This document shows positions 8,486 through 18,516 of a DNA stretch of 64,000 nt, piece after piece. Source of the stretch: Acidisarcina polymorpha. GTDB lineage: Bacteria; Acidobacteriota; Terriglobia; Terriglobales; Acidobacteriaceae. Each line of letters starts with the position of its first letter. The stretch's first letter is position 1. The DNA is taken from NCBI RefSeq assembly GCF_003330725.1, contig NZ_CP030840.1:6008116-6072115 (forward strand), in the 5' to 3' direction. The position numbers were made by a program, and so were the translations under genes. The notes under the pieces are model-generated. The model ran no database searches. It was not told where the DNA came from and saw only the letters and a list, made by a program, of their open reading frames with translations.

Positions 8486-9898
8486 TCAGGCGTTGATCTC
8501 GTTGACTACGCGATGTGCCGACTCGATAGCACCCTGCATCCATCCGTTCCAGCGCGAGGTGTGCTCACCAGCAAAGAAAATCCGGCCCTCTCTGCGTGCA
8601 TTGACAGGAATGAAGCTCAGTTCGCCGGGATCAAAGCGCGAAAGACCGCCCCGCTGCCACGGATCCTCGCTCCAGCTCTTCGCTCGAGCCGCCTCGAAGT
8701 GCTCTCGCGCCCCCGGAAACACTGCTTCAGCATCGGCAATCGTTTGTTGTACACGGCTTTGTAAATCCATAGCGTCGAGTTTCACTGCGTTCCCGCCGAT
8801 GACGTATGACAGCAGCAGGCCTCGCTCTTCCGAGGATTCCGGTCCGAGCGACCAAAATCTCTCTGATATCAAATCTGTATTCGCAAATCCGCTTTGCCCC
8901 TTCGGCTTCCAGAACTGTTTCTGCATCTGCAGAAATATTTTGTCGACTGGAAAGTATTTCTGCTCGCGGATGACGCGCTGCTTCTCCGCCGAGAGTCTGG
9001 CCTCCGCAAACAAATTTCTCGCCACTGAAAATGGCAACGCCGACACGACATAGTCGCCCCGAACCGCCTCCTGACCGCCGGCATGTTCCATCAGCGCCCA
9101 TGCGCTGCTGTCATCCTGCCCAATGCTTGTAACCCGACATCCGTAGCGGATCGCACCGCCCATCTCCAACTGCTTCGCCAACGCGCCTGGAAGCTGGTCG
9201 TTGCCTCCGCGAATGTGGAAGTACCCGCTGGTGACCTGCTCATTCAGCTCCACCAGAAGCAGCAGGGCTGCGCTCAGCGATGTGTCGGCACCCACGAGGA
9301 CGAGCTCGATCGCGTCAGTCGACAGACCCTGCTTCTCCAGGAACTGCCGCAGCGTATAGTGGTCCAACTCCAGGAGCGGGCGGGGCACGATCGGCGAACT
9401 CCCACTGCCTTTCAGCTGCTCCAACGGCCCGGCCAGGTAGCGCTTGGCCATGCCGGCGCGGCCCAGGCGCCGCTCCTCCGGAGTCAGTTGCAGGGGCCAA
9501 TCCGGTTCGGGCCCGTGCCCGGCCACATAGTTCTGTCCACGCAGATGCACAACATCAGCGAGATCGTCGCCCTTGAAGGGCTCCAGAGGCAGTCCAAATT
9601 CCCGCACATAGGCCAGGGTCATCAGGTGTGTATCGGGAATGCGCGTCGCTCCGGTCTCGGCGGAAAGCCCCGGATCAAGCCCCTCGCGAAGCGTCTGGAC
9701 TCTGCCGCCGGGACGCCCCTGGCCCTCCAAAACAATCGCCTCAAACCCGAGCTTGCGAAGCTCGTAGGCGCAGGAAAGACCCGCCAGCCCACCGCCCACG
9801 ATGACCACCCGCCGTTTCGCCTCGACCGCACGCAGGAATGGCGCAGGAGCAAACGCCGCAGCGGCCGCTGCAGCCAGGAAATTCCGCCGATTCATCAT
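8486..9898 (-). CDS. FAD-dependent amine oxidase (flavin monoamine oxidase type)
   Basis: A 470-residue protein. The dinucleotide-binding motif VVIVGGGLAGLSCAYEL at about residues 31-47 is followed by VLEGQGRPGGRVQT, the amine-oxidase signature. The C-terminal FAD-contact block is FFAGEHTSRWNGWMQGAIESA. The N-terminus MMNRRNFLAAAAAAAFAPAP has an RRNFL core and an alanine-rich stretch, consistent with a Tat signal. The enzyme would oxidise a primary or secondary amine, or a related amino acid, to an imine with H2O2 release. The substrate cannot be read, and related proteins include phytoene-desaturase-like enzymes. It is divergent from the biotin operon. Confidence 0.85.
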   Translation of the reverse strand: MMNRRNFLAAAAAAAFAPAPFLRAVEAKRRVVIVGGGLAGLSCAYELRKLGFEAIVLEGQGRPGGRVQTLREGLDPGLSAETGATRIPDTHLMTLAYVREFGLPLEPFKGDDLADVVHLRGQNYVAGHGPEPDWPLQLTPEERRLGRAGMAKRYLAGPLEQLKGSGSSPIVPRPLLELDHYTLRQFLEKQGLSTDAIELVLVGADTSLSAALLLLVELNEQVTSGYFHIRGGNDQLPGALAKQLEMGGAIRYGCRVTSIGQDDSSAWALMEHAGGQEAVRGDYVVSALPFSVARNLFAEARLSAEKQRVIREQKYFPVDKIFLQMQKQFWKPKGQSGFANTDLISERFWSLGPESSEERGLLLSYVIGGNAVKLDAMDLQSRVQQTIADAEAVFPGAREHFEAARAKSWSEDPWQRGGLSRFDPGELSFIPVNARREGRIFFAGEHTSRWNGWMQGAIESAHRVVNEINA

Positions 9899-10353
9899 CC
9901 TTGATCCATACCCTCTTATCTTTGGACAAGGAGCAACAGCGCCACGAACGGCAAATCAGCCGACAAATTGGCCAGGTACCATCTCGTTGCTTTGTAAGCT
10001 ATTCCAGCTTGTTCAACTAAGCTAGAGAACACCCCATCCGCCGCAATATTCCCGGGTCTCGCGGGACTAGGTCAGCAGAGACGCTAGGACCGTTGCGGGC
10101 GGCAACTGACGGACCGTGAATTGCCTTCGGAGCGGCTGGAATGCTTCTCGATCCGGCGTTCGAGATCTTCAGTGCGATGGACGGCGGCCCAGCGGGGCGG
10201 CAAAGAAATCCGCTCGGAGGCATATGCACAATTCGTCCGCCGCAGGTTCGATCATTCAGCCTCAGCGTGATTATCTATAATGGGCTTTCACTCAAATCTA
10301 TTTTCTACAACTCGCAGCACCAATACCAGTTCACGCCGAAGACAGAAATTCTT
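9899..10353. other. 455-base divergent intergenic region upstream of bioB
   Basis: No convincing gene is seen; the short frames here look like noise. The amine-oxidase and biotin-operon promoters should both lie here. An inverted repeat AAGCT-ATTCC-AGCTT occurs at 9996-10010. No match to the Escherichia coli BirA operator was recognised, so the mode of biotin control is unknown. Confidence 0.6.
10276..10281 (+). promoter_or_regulatory. TATAAT-like -10 element before bioB
   Basis: A perfect TATAAT lies 73 bases before the preferred bioB start. The region 17 bases upstream (about 10253-10258, CATTCA) is a poor -35 match, so only the -10 box is supported. Confidence 0.35.
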
Positions 10354-11355
10354 ATGACTCCTGAAACAGCAGCCCATCCAACCGCCACAGCAACCATTAC
10401 CTCATCGCCTCGTTGGACGTCCGAAAGCGCGCGCAATCTATACGAGCTACCCTTCAATGACCTGCTCTTTCAGGCACATTCCGTGCATCGGGCGAACTTT
10501 GATCCGAACCGGATCCAGCTCAGCAAACTACTCAGTATCAAAACCGGGGGATGCCCAGAGGACTGCGGCTATTGCAGTCAGTCGGCGCGCTATCCGACCG
10601 GCCTCAGAGCTTCAAAGCTGATGGAGGTTGAGCGTGTTGTAGCCGAAGCGCAGAAGGCCAAGGAGGGCGGAGCTACCCGCTACTGCATGGGCGCCGCCTG
10701 GCGCAGCCCCAAGCAGCGCGACATGGACACAGTAGTAGCAATGGTGCAGGGCGTGAAGGCCCTCGGCCTGGAAACATGCATGACGCTGGGGATGCTTTCG
10801 CCGCAGCAAGCTGAGTCCCTCTCTGAAGCTGGACTGGATTACTACAATCACAATATCGACACCTCCAAGAGATTCTATGGGGAGGTCATCACGACTCGAA
10901 CTTTCGGAGATCGTCTCGAAACGCTTGAAAACGTCCGCCAGGCAGGGATCAAGGTATGCGCCGGAGGCATCATTGGCATGGGCGAAGCCGCGGAGGATCG
11001 AATCGATATGCTGGTGACGCTGGCCAATCTGCCGTCGCCACCGGAGAGCGTGCCAATCAACATGCTCATTCCTATTCCAGGTTCGAAGCTTGCCGATGCA
11101 CCGCCGGTCGATCCGATCGACTTCGTTCGGGTGATCGCGCTCGCCCGTATTCTCATGCCGGGATCGCATGTACGGCTTTCGGCGGGGCGAACCAACATGA
11201 CCGACGAATTGCAGGCTCTCTGCTTTTTTGCGGGAGCCAATTCGATCTTTGTCGGTGACACCCTTCTGACCGCTGCTAATCCAGGAGATGACCGGGACAG
11301 CGGCCTCCTGCGGCGCCTCGGAATAAGACCCGAGGCAAGCGACGCCCAAAAATGA
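10354..11355 (+). CDS. bioB: Biotin synthase
   Basis: Radical-SAM enzyme that inserts sulfur into dethiobiotin, the last step of biotin synthesis. The ATG at 10354 gives a 333-residue protein of normal BioB length; the longer open frame from 10141 adds residues without family similarity. The radical-SAM cluster [10 protein letters not shown] (CxxxCxxC) is at about residue 68. [13 protein letters not shown] and [10 protein letters not shown] are characteristic of BioB, and the SAGRTNM Arg region near the C-terminus is also present. It opens a five-gene operon bioB-F-D-A-Z. Its stop overlaps the bioF start in an ATGA quartet, so translation is coupled. Confidence 0.97.
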   Translation: MTPETAAHPTATATITSSPRWTSESARNLYELPFNDLLFQAHSVHRANFDPNRIQLSKLLSIKTGGCPEDCGYCSQSARYPTGLRASKLMEVERVVAEAQKAKEGGATRYCMGAAWRSPKQRDMDTVVAMVQGVKALGLETCMTLGMLSPQQAESLSEAGLDYYNHNIDTSKRFYGEVITTRTFGDRLETLENVRQAGIKVCAGGIIGMGEAAEDRIDMLVTLANLPSPPESVPINMLIPIPGSKLADAPPVDPIDFVRVIALARILMPGSHVRLSAGRTNMTDELQALCFFAGANSIFVGDTLLTAANPGDDRDSGLLRRLGIRPEASDAQK

Positions 11356-12497
11356 TGCCCGAAAGGCTGACTCGGTACCAAGCCAATCTTGTGCAACTCG
11401 AACGAAAAGGACGCCGGCGCGCCCTGGCGCGGCAGTGCGGCATCGACTTCACTTCCAATGACTACCTGGGCCTTGCCGGATCACCTCGGCTTGGCTTGAG
11501 TGTGATCTCCGCCATCGAGCGCGGTGTTCCAGTTGGAGCTGGCGGTTCGCGACTGCTTCGCGGCAACGATCCCGAGCATGAGTCGCTGGAAGAGGAGGCA
11601 GCCGCATTTTTTCATGCTGAGCGGATGCTGTATTTCGGCAGTGGCTATACCGCGAACCTCGCAATCCTCGCGACTCTTCCTCAGCGCAATGATCTCGTCG
11701 TCTATGACGAGTTGGCGCATGCGAGCGCGCTTGCGGGGATCGCTGCCGGACGCGGTCGCGCGGTAGCCGTGCCGCACAATGACATCGGAGCCTTTGAAGA
11801 TGCGATCTGCAAGTGGCGCCGCGGGGGGGGCACTGGCCATCCCTGGATCGTCGTTGAAAGCCTCTATTCGATGGATGGCGACAGGGCTCCTCTTGCCGCG
11901 CTTGCCGGCGTGTCCGACCGCTATGATGGGTTCCTTTTCATCGATGAAGCTCACGCGACGGGTGTTCATGGCGCCGGTGGTCGTGGATTCGCGTTCGAGT
12001 TGGAAGGACGCGAAAATGTTGTCGTGCTCCATACCTGCGGCAAAGCGCTGGGCGTATCCGGCGCGCTCGTCGGAGCAAGCCGCGTTCTTTGCGATTATCT
12101 GGTAAATCATTCGAGCCCCTTCATCTATGCAACCGCGCCATCTCCCCTGGCAGCAGCCAGCGTCCGTGAAGCCCTGAAAATCGTGTCGGACGAACCCGAG
12201 CGGCGGCAAAAGCTTCAGAGCAGGATCGCGTACGCTAACGAACAGATCGCCGTTCATCTCGGAATCGAAGGCAGCGGTTCACAAATCCTTCCGGTCATCC
12301 TTGGAGACAATGCGCGGTCCCTGCGAGTTGCGCAGAAGATGCAAGCGATTGGATTTGATATACGGGCCATCCGAACCCCGACGGTCGCTCCAAACACGGC
12401 GCGTCTACGGATTGCAATTACGTTGAATGTTGATTGCCCAACCGTGTTCCGCATGTTCGAGCGCCTCGCCCAAGTGATGGCGGAGGAGCAGCCATGA
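11352..12497 (+). CDS. bioF: 8-amino-7-oxononanoate synthase
   Basis: PLP-dependent alpha-oxoamine synthase that condenses pimeloyl thioester with L-alanine, releasing CoA or ACP and CO2. It has 381 residues. Visible landmarks are [12 protein letters not shown] at the N-terminus, [32 protein letters not shown] with the PLP-contacting Asp/His, and the Schiff-base Lys in [12 protein letters not shown]. It overlaps bioB by 4 bases at its start and bioD by 4 bases at its end. Within this operon its acyl donor would be made by the bioZ product. Confidence 0.95.
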   Translation: MMPERLTRYQANLVQLERKGRRRALARQCGIDFTSNDYLGLAGSPRLGLSVISAIERGVPVGAGGSRLLRGNDPEHESLEEEAAAFFHAERMLYFGSGYTANLAILATLPQRNDLVVYDELAHASALAGIAAGRGRAVAVPHNDIGAFEDAICKWRRGGGTGHPWIVVESLYSMDGDRAPLAALAGVSDRYDGFLFIDEAHATGVHGAGGRGFAFELEGRENVVVLHTCGKALGVSGALVGASRVLCDYLVNHSSPFIYATAPSPLAAASVREALKIVSDEPERRQKLQSRIAYANEQIAVHLGIEGSGSQILPVILGDNARSLRVAQKMQAIGFDIRAIRTPTVAPNTARLRIAITLNVDCPTVFRMFERLAQVMAEEQP

Positions 12498-13132
12498 GCT
12501 TGCGGTATGTGATCACTGGAACTGATACGGGGATTGGCAAGACCGTGTTTTCTGCCGCGCTGGCCGATGCACTCGGCGCCTGCTATTGGAAACCTGTTCA
12601 ATCCGGCCTCGACGAGGAGACGGATAGCGAGATCATTCGCCGCCTAGGCCGTATACCGTCGGCGCACATAATTCCCGAGGCATGGCGGCTCAAAACGCCG
12701 GTATCTCCGCACTTGTCGGCAGAAATCGACCACGTGACACTTGCTCCCGATTCCCTCGATCCACCCGAAACGAATTTGCCTCTGATCATTGAGGGAGCCG
12801 GCGGATTACTCGTTCCTCTAACCCGCCAACAAACCTTTGCCGATGTTTTTGCGCGGTGGCAAATTCCGGTCATCCTTTGCGCCCGAACCAGTCTCGGAAC
12901 CATTAACCATACGCTTTTGTCGCTCGAAGTAATGCGGCAACGCCGGGTCCCGGTCTACGGAGTTGCATTCATTGGTGGTCCCTATCCTGACACCCAACGG
13001 ATCATCGGAGAAATGGGAGATGTCCGCATCCTCGGCAGGCTACCTCTTCTGGATCCGTTGACGGCGGATACCTTGCGTGGAGCGTTTCGCGAACACTTCG
13101 ACCCTTCTTCCTTCGAGAAGGGAATTGCGTGA
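12494..13132 (+). CDS. bioD: Dethiobiotin synthetase
   Basis: ATP-dependent carboxylase that closes the ureido ring of 7,8-diaminononanoate to form dethiobiotin. The ATG at 12494 overlaps the bioF stop (ATGA) and gives 212 residues, close to the family norm; the frame upstream from 12434 is bioF overlap. The P-loop [15 protein letters not shown] is at about residues 7-21, with KPVQSG (substrate Lys) at about 33 and [10 protein letters not shown] at about 98. The gene lies third in bioB-F-D-A-Z. Confidence 0.95.
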   Translation: MSLRYVITGTDTGIGKTVFSAALADALGACYWKPVQSGLDEETDSEIIRRLGRIPSAHIIPEAWRLKTPVSPHLSAEIDHVTLAPDSLDPPETNLPLIIEGAGGLLVPLTRQQTFADVFARWQIPVILCARTSLGTINHTLLSLEVMRQRRVPVYGVAFIGGPYPDTQRIIGEMGDVRILGRLPLLDPLTADTLRGAFREHFDPSSFEKGIA

Positions 13133-14409
13133 TGACTTCTCAGGGGCCGTCACCTGTCTGGCATCCCTTCACTCAACATGCTCTTGAACCAGTGACCACC
13201 CGGGTCATCCGGACGGAGGGCGCCTACCTCATCGATGAACATGGTCACTCGATTCTCGATGCGATCTCTTCCTGGTGGGTGATTACTCATGGTCACCGGC
13301 ATCCGGCGATCGTGGCCGCGATACATGCAGCAGTCGACAGATTCGATCAGATTATTTTTGCCGAGTACACCCATGAACCTGCGGAGGATTTGGCGCGAGG
13401 ATTGATCCGGGTTGCACCGCCCGGCCTCGCGCACGTCTTTTATTCAGACAGCGGCTCGACCGCGGTCGAAGTAGCACTGAAGATGGCACTGGGCTTCTTT
13501 CGTAACTCAGGCGCTCCGCGCTCGAGGATTGTCGTGATGGAGCACGGCTACCATGGCGATACGATCGGCGCGATGTCCGCCGGCGAACGCGGCGTCTTCA
13601 ACGCGGCCTACAGCCCGCTGCTCTTTGATGTAGACACCATCCCCTTTCCTGCCGCTGGTGCTGAACAAGGGACCCTGGATGCATTCGAGCAGATTTGCTC
13701 CGGAAGGGAGGTCGCGACGCTCCTGGTGGAGCCGCTCATACTGGGGGCTGGCGGCATGAAGATGTATCCTCCGCACCTGCTGACAGAGTTGAAGCGCATC
13801 GCCGGGCGCTACGGAACCCTGCTGATCGCCGATGAAGTCATGAGCGGATGGGGAAGAACCGGAACTCTTTTCGCCTGCGAACAGGCAGGCGTTTCACCGG
13901 ACATTCTATGCATATCTAAGGGCATCACTGGCGGTGCGTTGCCTTTGGCTGCCACCCTCTGTTCGGCCGAGATCTTCGACGCGCACCTGTCATCCGACCG
14001 CAGCCGAACATTCTTCCATTCAAGCTCCTATACGGCCAACCCGATTGCTTGCGCGGCAGCGCTTGCCAACCTCAACATCTGGCAGAGTGAACCGGTTCTA
14101 GAGCGTCTTAAATCTCTGGAGCATATGCACCGCGAAAGACTAGCGCCATTCCGCTCTGATCCGCGCTTCCTTAATGTCCGGCAGACAGGTACGATCGCTG
14201 CACTCGATCTCAATGTTTCGAGTTCAGGATATCTTTCCGAGGTTGGACCGAAGCTAAAACATTTCTTCCGGCAGAGAGACCTGCTCATTCGTCCGCTGGG
14301 GAACGTGATCTATCTGATGACGCCCTACTGTGTCACTCCTGCCGAGCTCGACCGGGCTTATGCAGCGATCGATGAAGCAGCCGATGTGATTGGCATGGCC
14401 AATAAATGA
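13132..14409 (+). CDS. bioA: Adenosylmethionine--8-amino-7-oxononanoate aminotransferase
   Basis: PLP-dependent class-III aminotransferase that makes 7,8-diaminononanoate, normally with SAM as amino donor. The start is the ATG at 13132, whose first base is the last base of the bioD stop; a GTG at 13129 is an alternative. The protein has 425 residues. Landmarks are WHPFTQ at the N-terminus (a BioA hallmark), [37 protein letters not shown] and the Schiff-base Lys in [11 protein letters not shown]. Whether the donor is SAM or lysine cannot be decided from sequence. It overlaps bioZ by four bases. Confidence 0.95.
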   Translation: MTSQGPSPVWHPFTQHALEPVTTRVIRTEGAYLIDEHGHSILDAISSWWVITHGHRHPAIVAAIHAAVDRFDQIIFAEYTHEPAEDLARGLIRVAPPGLAHVFYSDSGSTAVEVALKMALGFFRNSGAPRSRIVVMEHGYHGDTIGAMSAGERGVFNAAYSPLLFDVDTIPFPAAGAEQGTLDAFEQICSGREVATLLVEPLILGAGGMKMYPPHLLTELKRIAGRYGTLLIADEVMSGWGRTGTLFACEQAGVSPDILCISKGITGGALPLAATLCSAEIFDAHLSSDRSRTFFHSSSYTANPIACAAALANLNIWQSEPVLERLKSLEHMHRERLAPFRSDPRFLNVRQTGTIAALDLNVSSSGYLSEVGPKLKHFFRQRDLLIRPLGNVIYLMTPYCVTPAELDRAYAAIDEAADVIGMANK

Positions 14410-15395
14410 TGCCGTTACGCTCGAGCCGGATTGCGGGTCTAGGACATTATGCCCCAGAGCGTCGTGTCGAAAACGCCGAGATCGAGAAGCGGCTTGGACT
14501 CGAGGCCGGCTGGATCGAACGTCGGACCGGCATCCGGGCGCGAAGATGGGCTGCCCCCGCAGAAGCACTCACAGACCTTGCCGCGAAGGCTGGCGCCATG
14601 GCCCTTGCGGATGCGGGTATAGGGCGTGACGAGGTCGCATTGACGCTGCTCGCCACTTCGACTCCCGACCACCTGTTGCCCCCATCCGCTCCACTCCTCG
14701 CCTATCAACTAAAACTCTCGAACTCAGGCGCTGTCGATCTCGCTGGGGCCTGTTCAGGTTTTCTCTATGCTTTAGCGCTGGCCGATGGTTTCGTTAGGAT
14801 CCAGGGCAAGCCTGTCCTCATCGTCGCCGCTAATATTTTGAGCCGGCGTATTAATCCAGAGGAGCGCGGCAGCGCGATTCTGTTTGCCGATGCAGCCGGA
14901 GCCATGGTTCTTGCTCCTTCAGATTCGTCAGTGACCGGCGTTCTTGGGGTCGATCTGGCCTCCAATGGGAGCCACTATGGTCTGATTTCGATTCCTGCCG
15001 GTGGGAGCAAGAGGCCCTTCGTTGCCGGCATGGATCCAAAAGAGTTGCTGATGACGATGAGTCAAGGCAAATCAGTATTCTCGCAGGCTGTGCGTATGAT
15101 GACCGGATGTTCCCTTCGCGCCATGGAGCGGGCAGGGGTGACAGCGGCTGACATCGATCGTTTCGTACCCCACCAAGCCAACGTCCGCCTCTTCGAGGCC
15201 GTCGGCGAAAACCTCGGGCTGGCAGACCACAAGACGATTCGGACAATCGAGGAATTTGGAAACTCCTCGGCTGCGACCATTCCATTGTCCTTGTCTATCG
15301 CTAACAGAGATCGGCCTTTCGCCTCCGGCGAGCGATTGCTTCTAACTGCAGCGGGCGCTGGTCTCGTCGGCGGAAGTATTGTTTTGGGGATCTAA
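14406..15395 (+). CDS. bioZ: Ketoacyl-ACP synthase III in the biotin operon, probable BioZ
   Basis: A 329-residue thiolase-fold condensing enzyme of the FabH (KAS III) family. The Cys-His-Asn triad is visible: Cys in [12 protein letters not shown] (about residue 117), His in [10 protein letters not shown] (about 257) and Asn in [11 protein letters not shown] (about 287). The start overlaps the bioA stop in ATGA, so it is translated with the biotin genes. The order bioB-F-D-A-KASIII matches the bioBFDAZ operon of alphaproteobacteria, where BioZ condenses glutaryl-CoA with malonyl-ACP to begin pimeloyl-ACP synthesis. Function is assigned from position plus family. An ordinary housekeeping FabH captured by the operon is the alternative. 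Confidence 0.8.
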   Translation: MMPLRSSRIAGLGHYAPERRVENAEIEKRLGLEAGWIERRTGIRARRWAAPAEALTDLAAKAGAMALADAGIGRDEVALTLLATSTPDHLLPPSAPLLAYQLKLSNSGAVDLAGACSGFLYALALADGFVRIQGKPVLIVAANILSRRINPEERGSAILFADAAGAMVLAPSDSSVTGVLGVDLASNGSHYGLISIPAGGSKRPFVAGMDPKELLMTMSQGKSVFSQAVRMMTGCSLRAMERAGVTAADIDRFVPHQANVRLFEAVGENLGLADHKTIRTIEEFGNSSAATIPLSLSIANRDRPFASGERLLLTAAGAGLVGGSIVLGI

Positions 15396-15572
15396 GAATA
15401 GTTGGCTCATCATCGTCTTACAAGTCGTCCATTCAACGAGACTTCTTGGTAACAAGGGGGAGAAAAACATTCCGTTTAGATAGAAGGGCGCATTCAGGCG
15501 ACGTGATTTACAAGGAACCGGAGGGTCAGTTCGAAGAGGGATAGCCAGATCTCTCCATGCCCACACGTCGAG

Positions 15573-17357
15573 TTAAGCATTCTTTAGCTTGAGTGGACAA
15601 GGTTGGTAAGACGTATCACTTACAACACGACCGCCATGAGCAATAGTGACGAAGCGCTTCGCGGAGACGTCCTTTAGGGTGTCTTCCTTACCATCAGGCC
15701 AGCGGACCACGACCTTGTCAGCCGCACCTGCGTTTCCGAGGCCAAAGCGCAGGCGAAGATCGTTTTGCGAAAGATAGCTGCCGCCGCTGCGCACCTCATT
15801 CATCATGTGGAGTTTTCCGGCAGCGACAGTTACTCGCGCGCCAAAGCCAAATACATTCGGCGGCTGTCCTTGAAGTCGTATGGTCAAGGACGACGCTTTG
15901 TACGACATGGTGTTGCGTAATAGCGTTGGCGTCTCATTCATGTTGGAGATTAGGATATCGGTGCTGCCAGTGTTGAAGAGATCGCCAAAAGCGACTCCGC
16001 GCGAAGAGCGTTTCAGACCGATGCCCGCGCCGCTACGAACCGAGACATCCTCGAAAGTCCCGTCCCCGCGGTTTCTGTAGAGGATTTTGCGCTGTTTGTA
16101 TGAAGTGTCTCCGAGTGCTTTGTCGACCTCGGGGTAAACGTGGCCGTTGGCCATAAAGATGTCTGGCCAGCCGTCGTCGTCGAAGTCCAGGAAACCACAC
16201 CCCCAACCGACGAAACTGGTATTCACGCCGAGACCGCCGCGAAAGGTCACGTCGTCGAAGGTGCCATCGCCGCGATTGTGATAGAGCGTGCTGGTGTCCT
16301 GCTCGAAATTAGTCTTGACCAGGTCGAATAAGCCGTCGCCATCATAGTCGGCAGCATCGGTTCCCATGCCGCTCTGTTCGCGGCCGTCTTCGTTGTAAGC
16401 GACTCCTGCAAGCGCTCCCACCTCGCTGAAGGTGCCGTCACGGTTGTTGCGATAGAGCAGGCTGGCGGTCGAATCATTGGCGACGTAAATGTCCGGCCAG
16501 CCGTCGTTGTTGTAATCGACAACCAGAGGCGTGAAACCGTAGTGCTTGTCATTCAGAATGCCGGCCTTTTCAGTAACATCTTCAAATTTGCCGTTTCCGG
16601 TATTTCGATAGAGCGTGTTCTTTGCACCCCTGAGTCCACGCGGTCCGCACATCACGGGTACGCCGCGCCACTTGCAGGTCTCTCCGTGTCCGGCATCGTG
16701 GCTCGTGGCTTCGGCGAAATCGACGTAGCGGGTCACAAACAAGTCGAGGTGTCCGTCGCGATCGTAATCAAGAAAAGCCGCGCCGGTACTATAGCTGTTT
16801 TCAGCGGTAATCAGGCCACAGTCTCGAGTCACGTCGGTAAATGTTCCATCACCGTTGTTACGGTATAGCGCATTCTGACCGTAGAAGGTAACGAAGAGAT
16901 CGAGCCAGCCGTCGCCGTTGTAGTCGCCGACGCACACACCTTGTCCCCATCCATGACGTGCCAGTCCGGCTTTCGCGGTTACGTCGGTGAAGGTGCCATC
17001 GCGGTTATTCTTGTAGAGCTTGTTGGTGGGGGCGGGGCCCGTGATAGGAGACAAGGTCGAGCCATTCACCAGGAAGAGATCGAGCCAGCCGTCGTTGTCG
17101 TAGTCGAACATGGCGACTCCACCGCCGGTGGTCTCGAGGATATAGCGCTTTTCATGGATGCCGCCGACAGTTGTCCGCTCATTCAGCCCGGCTATAGAAG
17201 CAAGGTCTATAAAATTGGCTACAGGTGCGCCGGTCTTGGGTTGCACCTGTGGCTGAGGATGCGCAGACGCAATTTGGGCCAGCAATTTCGGCGGCGCGGA
17301 TCCGGCCATGCCCGCGCCACAAAGCAAGCCGAGCATTCCGCCCCGTGAAAGTCTCAT
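15573..17357 (-). CDS. CRTAC1-type FG-GAP/ASPIC-UnbV repeat protein, exported
   Basis: The ATG at 17357 is preferred: it follows GAGAGG at 9 bases and gives a signal-like N-terminus (MRLSRGGMLGLLCGAGMAGS). The longer frame from 17432 would overlap the upstream TPR remnant. The 594-residue product has at least seven FG-GAP/VCBS-type repeats, each with a DYDNDGWLDLF-like calcium-binding loop and a LYRNNGDGTF strand, forming a predicted beta-propeller. The C-terminal ASPIC/UnbV domain (GFGARVTV, RFGLGNA, VRWPDGKEDTL) follows. The biochemical role of this family is not defined; an extracytoplasmic adhesion or binding function is inferred. It normally accompanies a TPR gene, here decayed. Confidence 0.85.
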   Translation of the reverse strand: MRLSRGGMLGLLCGAGMAGSAPPKLLAQIASAHPQPQVQPKTGAPVANFIDLASIAGLNERTTVGGIHEKRYILETTGGGVAMFDYDNDGWLDLFLVNGSTLSPITGPAPTNKLYKNNRDGTFTDVTAKAGLARHGWGQGVCVGDYNGDGWLDLFVTFYGQNALYRNNGDGTFTDVTRDCGLITAENSYSTGAAFLDYDRDGHLDLFVTRYVDFAEATSHDAGHGETCKWRGVPVMCGPRGLRGAKNTLYRNTGNGKFEDVTEKAGILNDKHYGFTPLVVDYNNDGWPDIYVANDSTASLLYRNNRDGTFSEVGALAGVAYNEDGREQSGMGTDAADYDGDGLFDLVKTNFEQDTSTLYHNRGDGTFDDVTFRGGLGVNTSFVGWGCGFLDFDDDGWPDIFMANGHVYPEVDKALGDTSYKQRKILYRNRGDGTFEDVSVRSGAGIGLKRSSRGVAFGDLFNTGSTDILISNMNETPTLLRNTMSYKASSLTIRLQGQPPNVFGFGARVTVAAGKLHMMNEVRSGGSYLSQNDLRLRFGLGNAGAADKVVVRWPDGKEDTLKDVSAKRFVTIAHGGRVVSDTSYQPCPLKLKNA

Positions 17358-17394
17358 TGGAAGAAGCCTCTCTGGACCGCGATGACGCGATGCT

Positions 17395-17658
17395 TCATGG
17401 AGCTTCAGTCTCCTCGCTGGTGATCGGTGCATCCTTCAACAACGTCGACGAAGGAACCGCCTTGTTCATCTTCTGAGCGGTCTTCTGCAAGGTGTAGCCG
17501 CGCTCGCGTTTCTGCTTCAATTCGGTAAGCCTGGCATTCCACTCCGTCGCCTGAGCGGTATCGCCCATCCTCATCGAAGCGCGGGCCAGCAGGTAGTATG
17601 GGCCGTCCAGGTCCGGGCTATGCCCACAAATTCGCCGGGAAATATCAACACCGGGACG
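17395..17658 (-). pseudogene. C-terminal remnant of a TPR-repeat protein
   Basis: The minus-strand frame is open from 17658 to the TGA at 17395-17397 and encodes about 87 residues. The piece GPYYLLARASMRMGDTAQA is a clear TPR helix pair, followed by WNARLTELKQKRERG and a tail ending TSEETEAP. There is no start codon with a plausible N-terminus: an in-frame TAA precedes it, and the bases further upstream belong to another frame. It is therefore the broken 3' end of a tetratricopeptide gene of the kind usually next to CRTAC1/ASPIC genes. Confidence 0.6.
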
Positions 17659-17863
17659 TTACAGGCGGTGTGGGTCACAACCTTCCGCAGGAGTCCCCGA
17701 ATGCTTTTGCTCAAGCTGTAATCGACGTTGATGCGAGGTGACGGTGCACCGTGCAAGCGCAAGCCCTGCCATGGACTTGCCTACATGAACTTTGACAACC
17801 AAAAACTACTTAGCGAAGTGAGTAATGGCGAGCCATCCACACATGAAGATCAAATGGCGCAAC

Positions 17864-18292
17864 TCAGGCAGGCCGTATCGCTTTCGTACGCGTAGTACGC
17901 GGCGCCTCGTATGTCAAGCTCGAATGATTGGAAGTCGGATGCCGAACCTTCGAGGCGCGTCCGCTCTCGCGCATTCGTCGATCGGCTTCCAACCAGGAGG
18001 GTAGTTCTTCTTCGGGCTGAGTCCAGTGCGCGACCGAAGCTTCGTCACACCAGTTCAGAAGTCGCGGCATGACCTTCTTGTGTGGTCCAGTCGTCATGTA
18101 CTCTCGCATGCTTTCCGCATCGTTCCAGGCAGTAAGTGTCCAGAAGGCCCAGTGCCGGTCAGCCAGTACCGCGCCGCGCCGGAATCCACGAGATCGCTGT
18201 ACCTGCCTCAAAGTGCTCAGCAGGGAAACAAAGAAAAACGGAAGAAATCGCGGTGACCGGATTCTTAAGCGGGTAAGGCTGACAAACATCAT
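17864..18292 (-). CDS. DUF3291-like small protein
   Basis: A 142-residue soluble protein. The N-terminal half (FVSLTRLRIRSPRFLPFFF, then WAFWTLTAWNDAESM) has the alternating strand-helix pattern and Trp-rich strand of the ferredoxin-like alpha/beta barrel fold seen in DUF3291 and antibiotic-biosynthesis-monooxygenase-like proteins. The segment PHKKVMPRLLNWCDEASVAHW is characteristic of DUF3291 members. The C-terminal 40 residues are basic and probably disordered. No catalytic role can be assigned. It is divergent from the MATE gene. Confidence 0.68.
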   Translation of the reverse strand: MMFVSLTRLRIRSPRFLPFFFVSLLSTLRQVQRSRGFRRGAVLADRHWAFWTLTAWNDAESMREYMTTGPHKKVMPRLLNWCDEASVAHWTQPEEELPSWLEADRRMRESGRASKVRHPTSNHSSLTYEAPRTTRTKAIRPA

Positions 18293-18516
18293 GCGCGACT
18301 CGTGTCTCCGGCTAGGGACCAGTTCTGAAAATATTTAACCAAAGTTCAAGGCTTGCCGCTGACGCTCAAGCGTCCAAGTCCGCAAAGGTTATACGTCAAA
18401 AGGCCGCCGGGCATAAGTGAATGGCCGCTGGCACAGTTCAGCGCGCGTACTTCGGGCCAGACTGTCTAGAAGTTGCTGTGATGATTGCGAGTATCATCAG
18501 TTGGCATGGAGTGGCG

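Noticed and set aside
9083-9904. Plus-strand frame of 273 residues opposite the amine oxidase
   Set aside because: Antisense shadow of the FAD amine oxidase with no domain features.
10612-11349. Minus-strand frame of 245 residues opposite bioB
   Set aside because: Overlaps the clear radical-SAM biotin synthase and has no family motifs.
14406-15395. Housekeeping FabH for fatty acid synthesis
   Set aside because: Translational overlap with bioA and the bioBFDA context favour BioZ, although FabH is not excluded by sequence alone.
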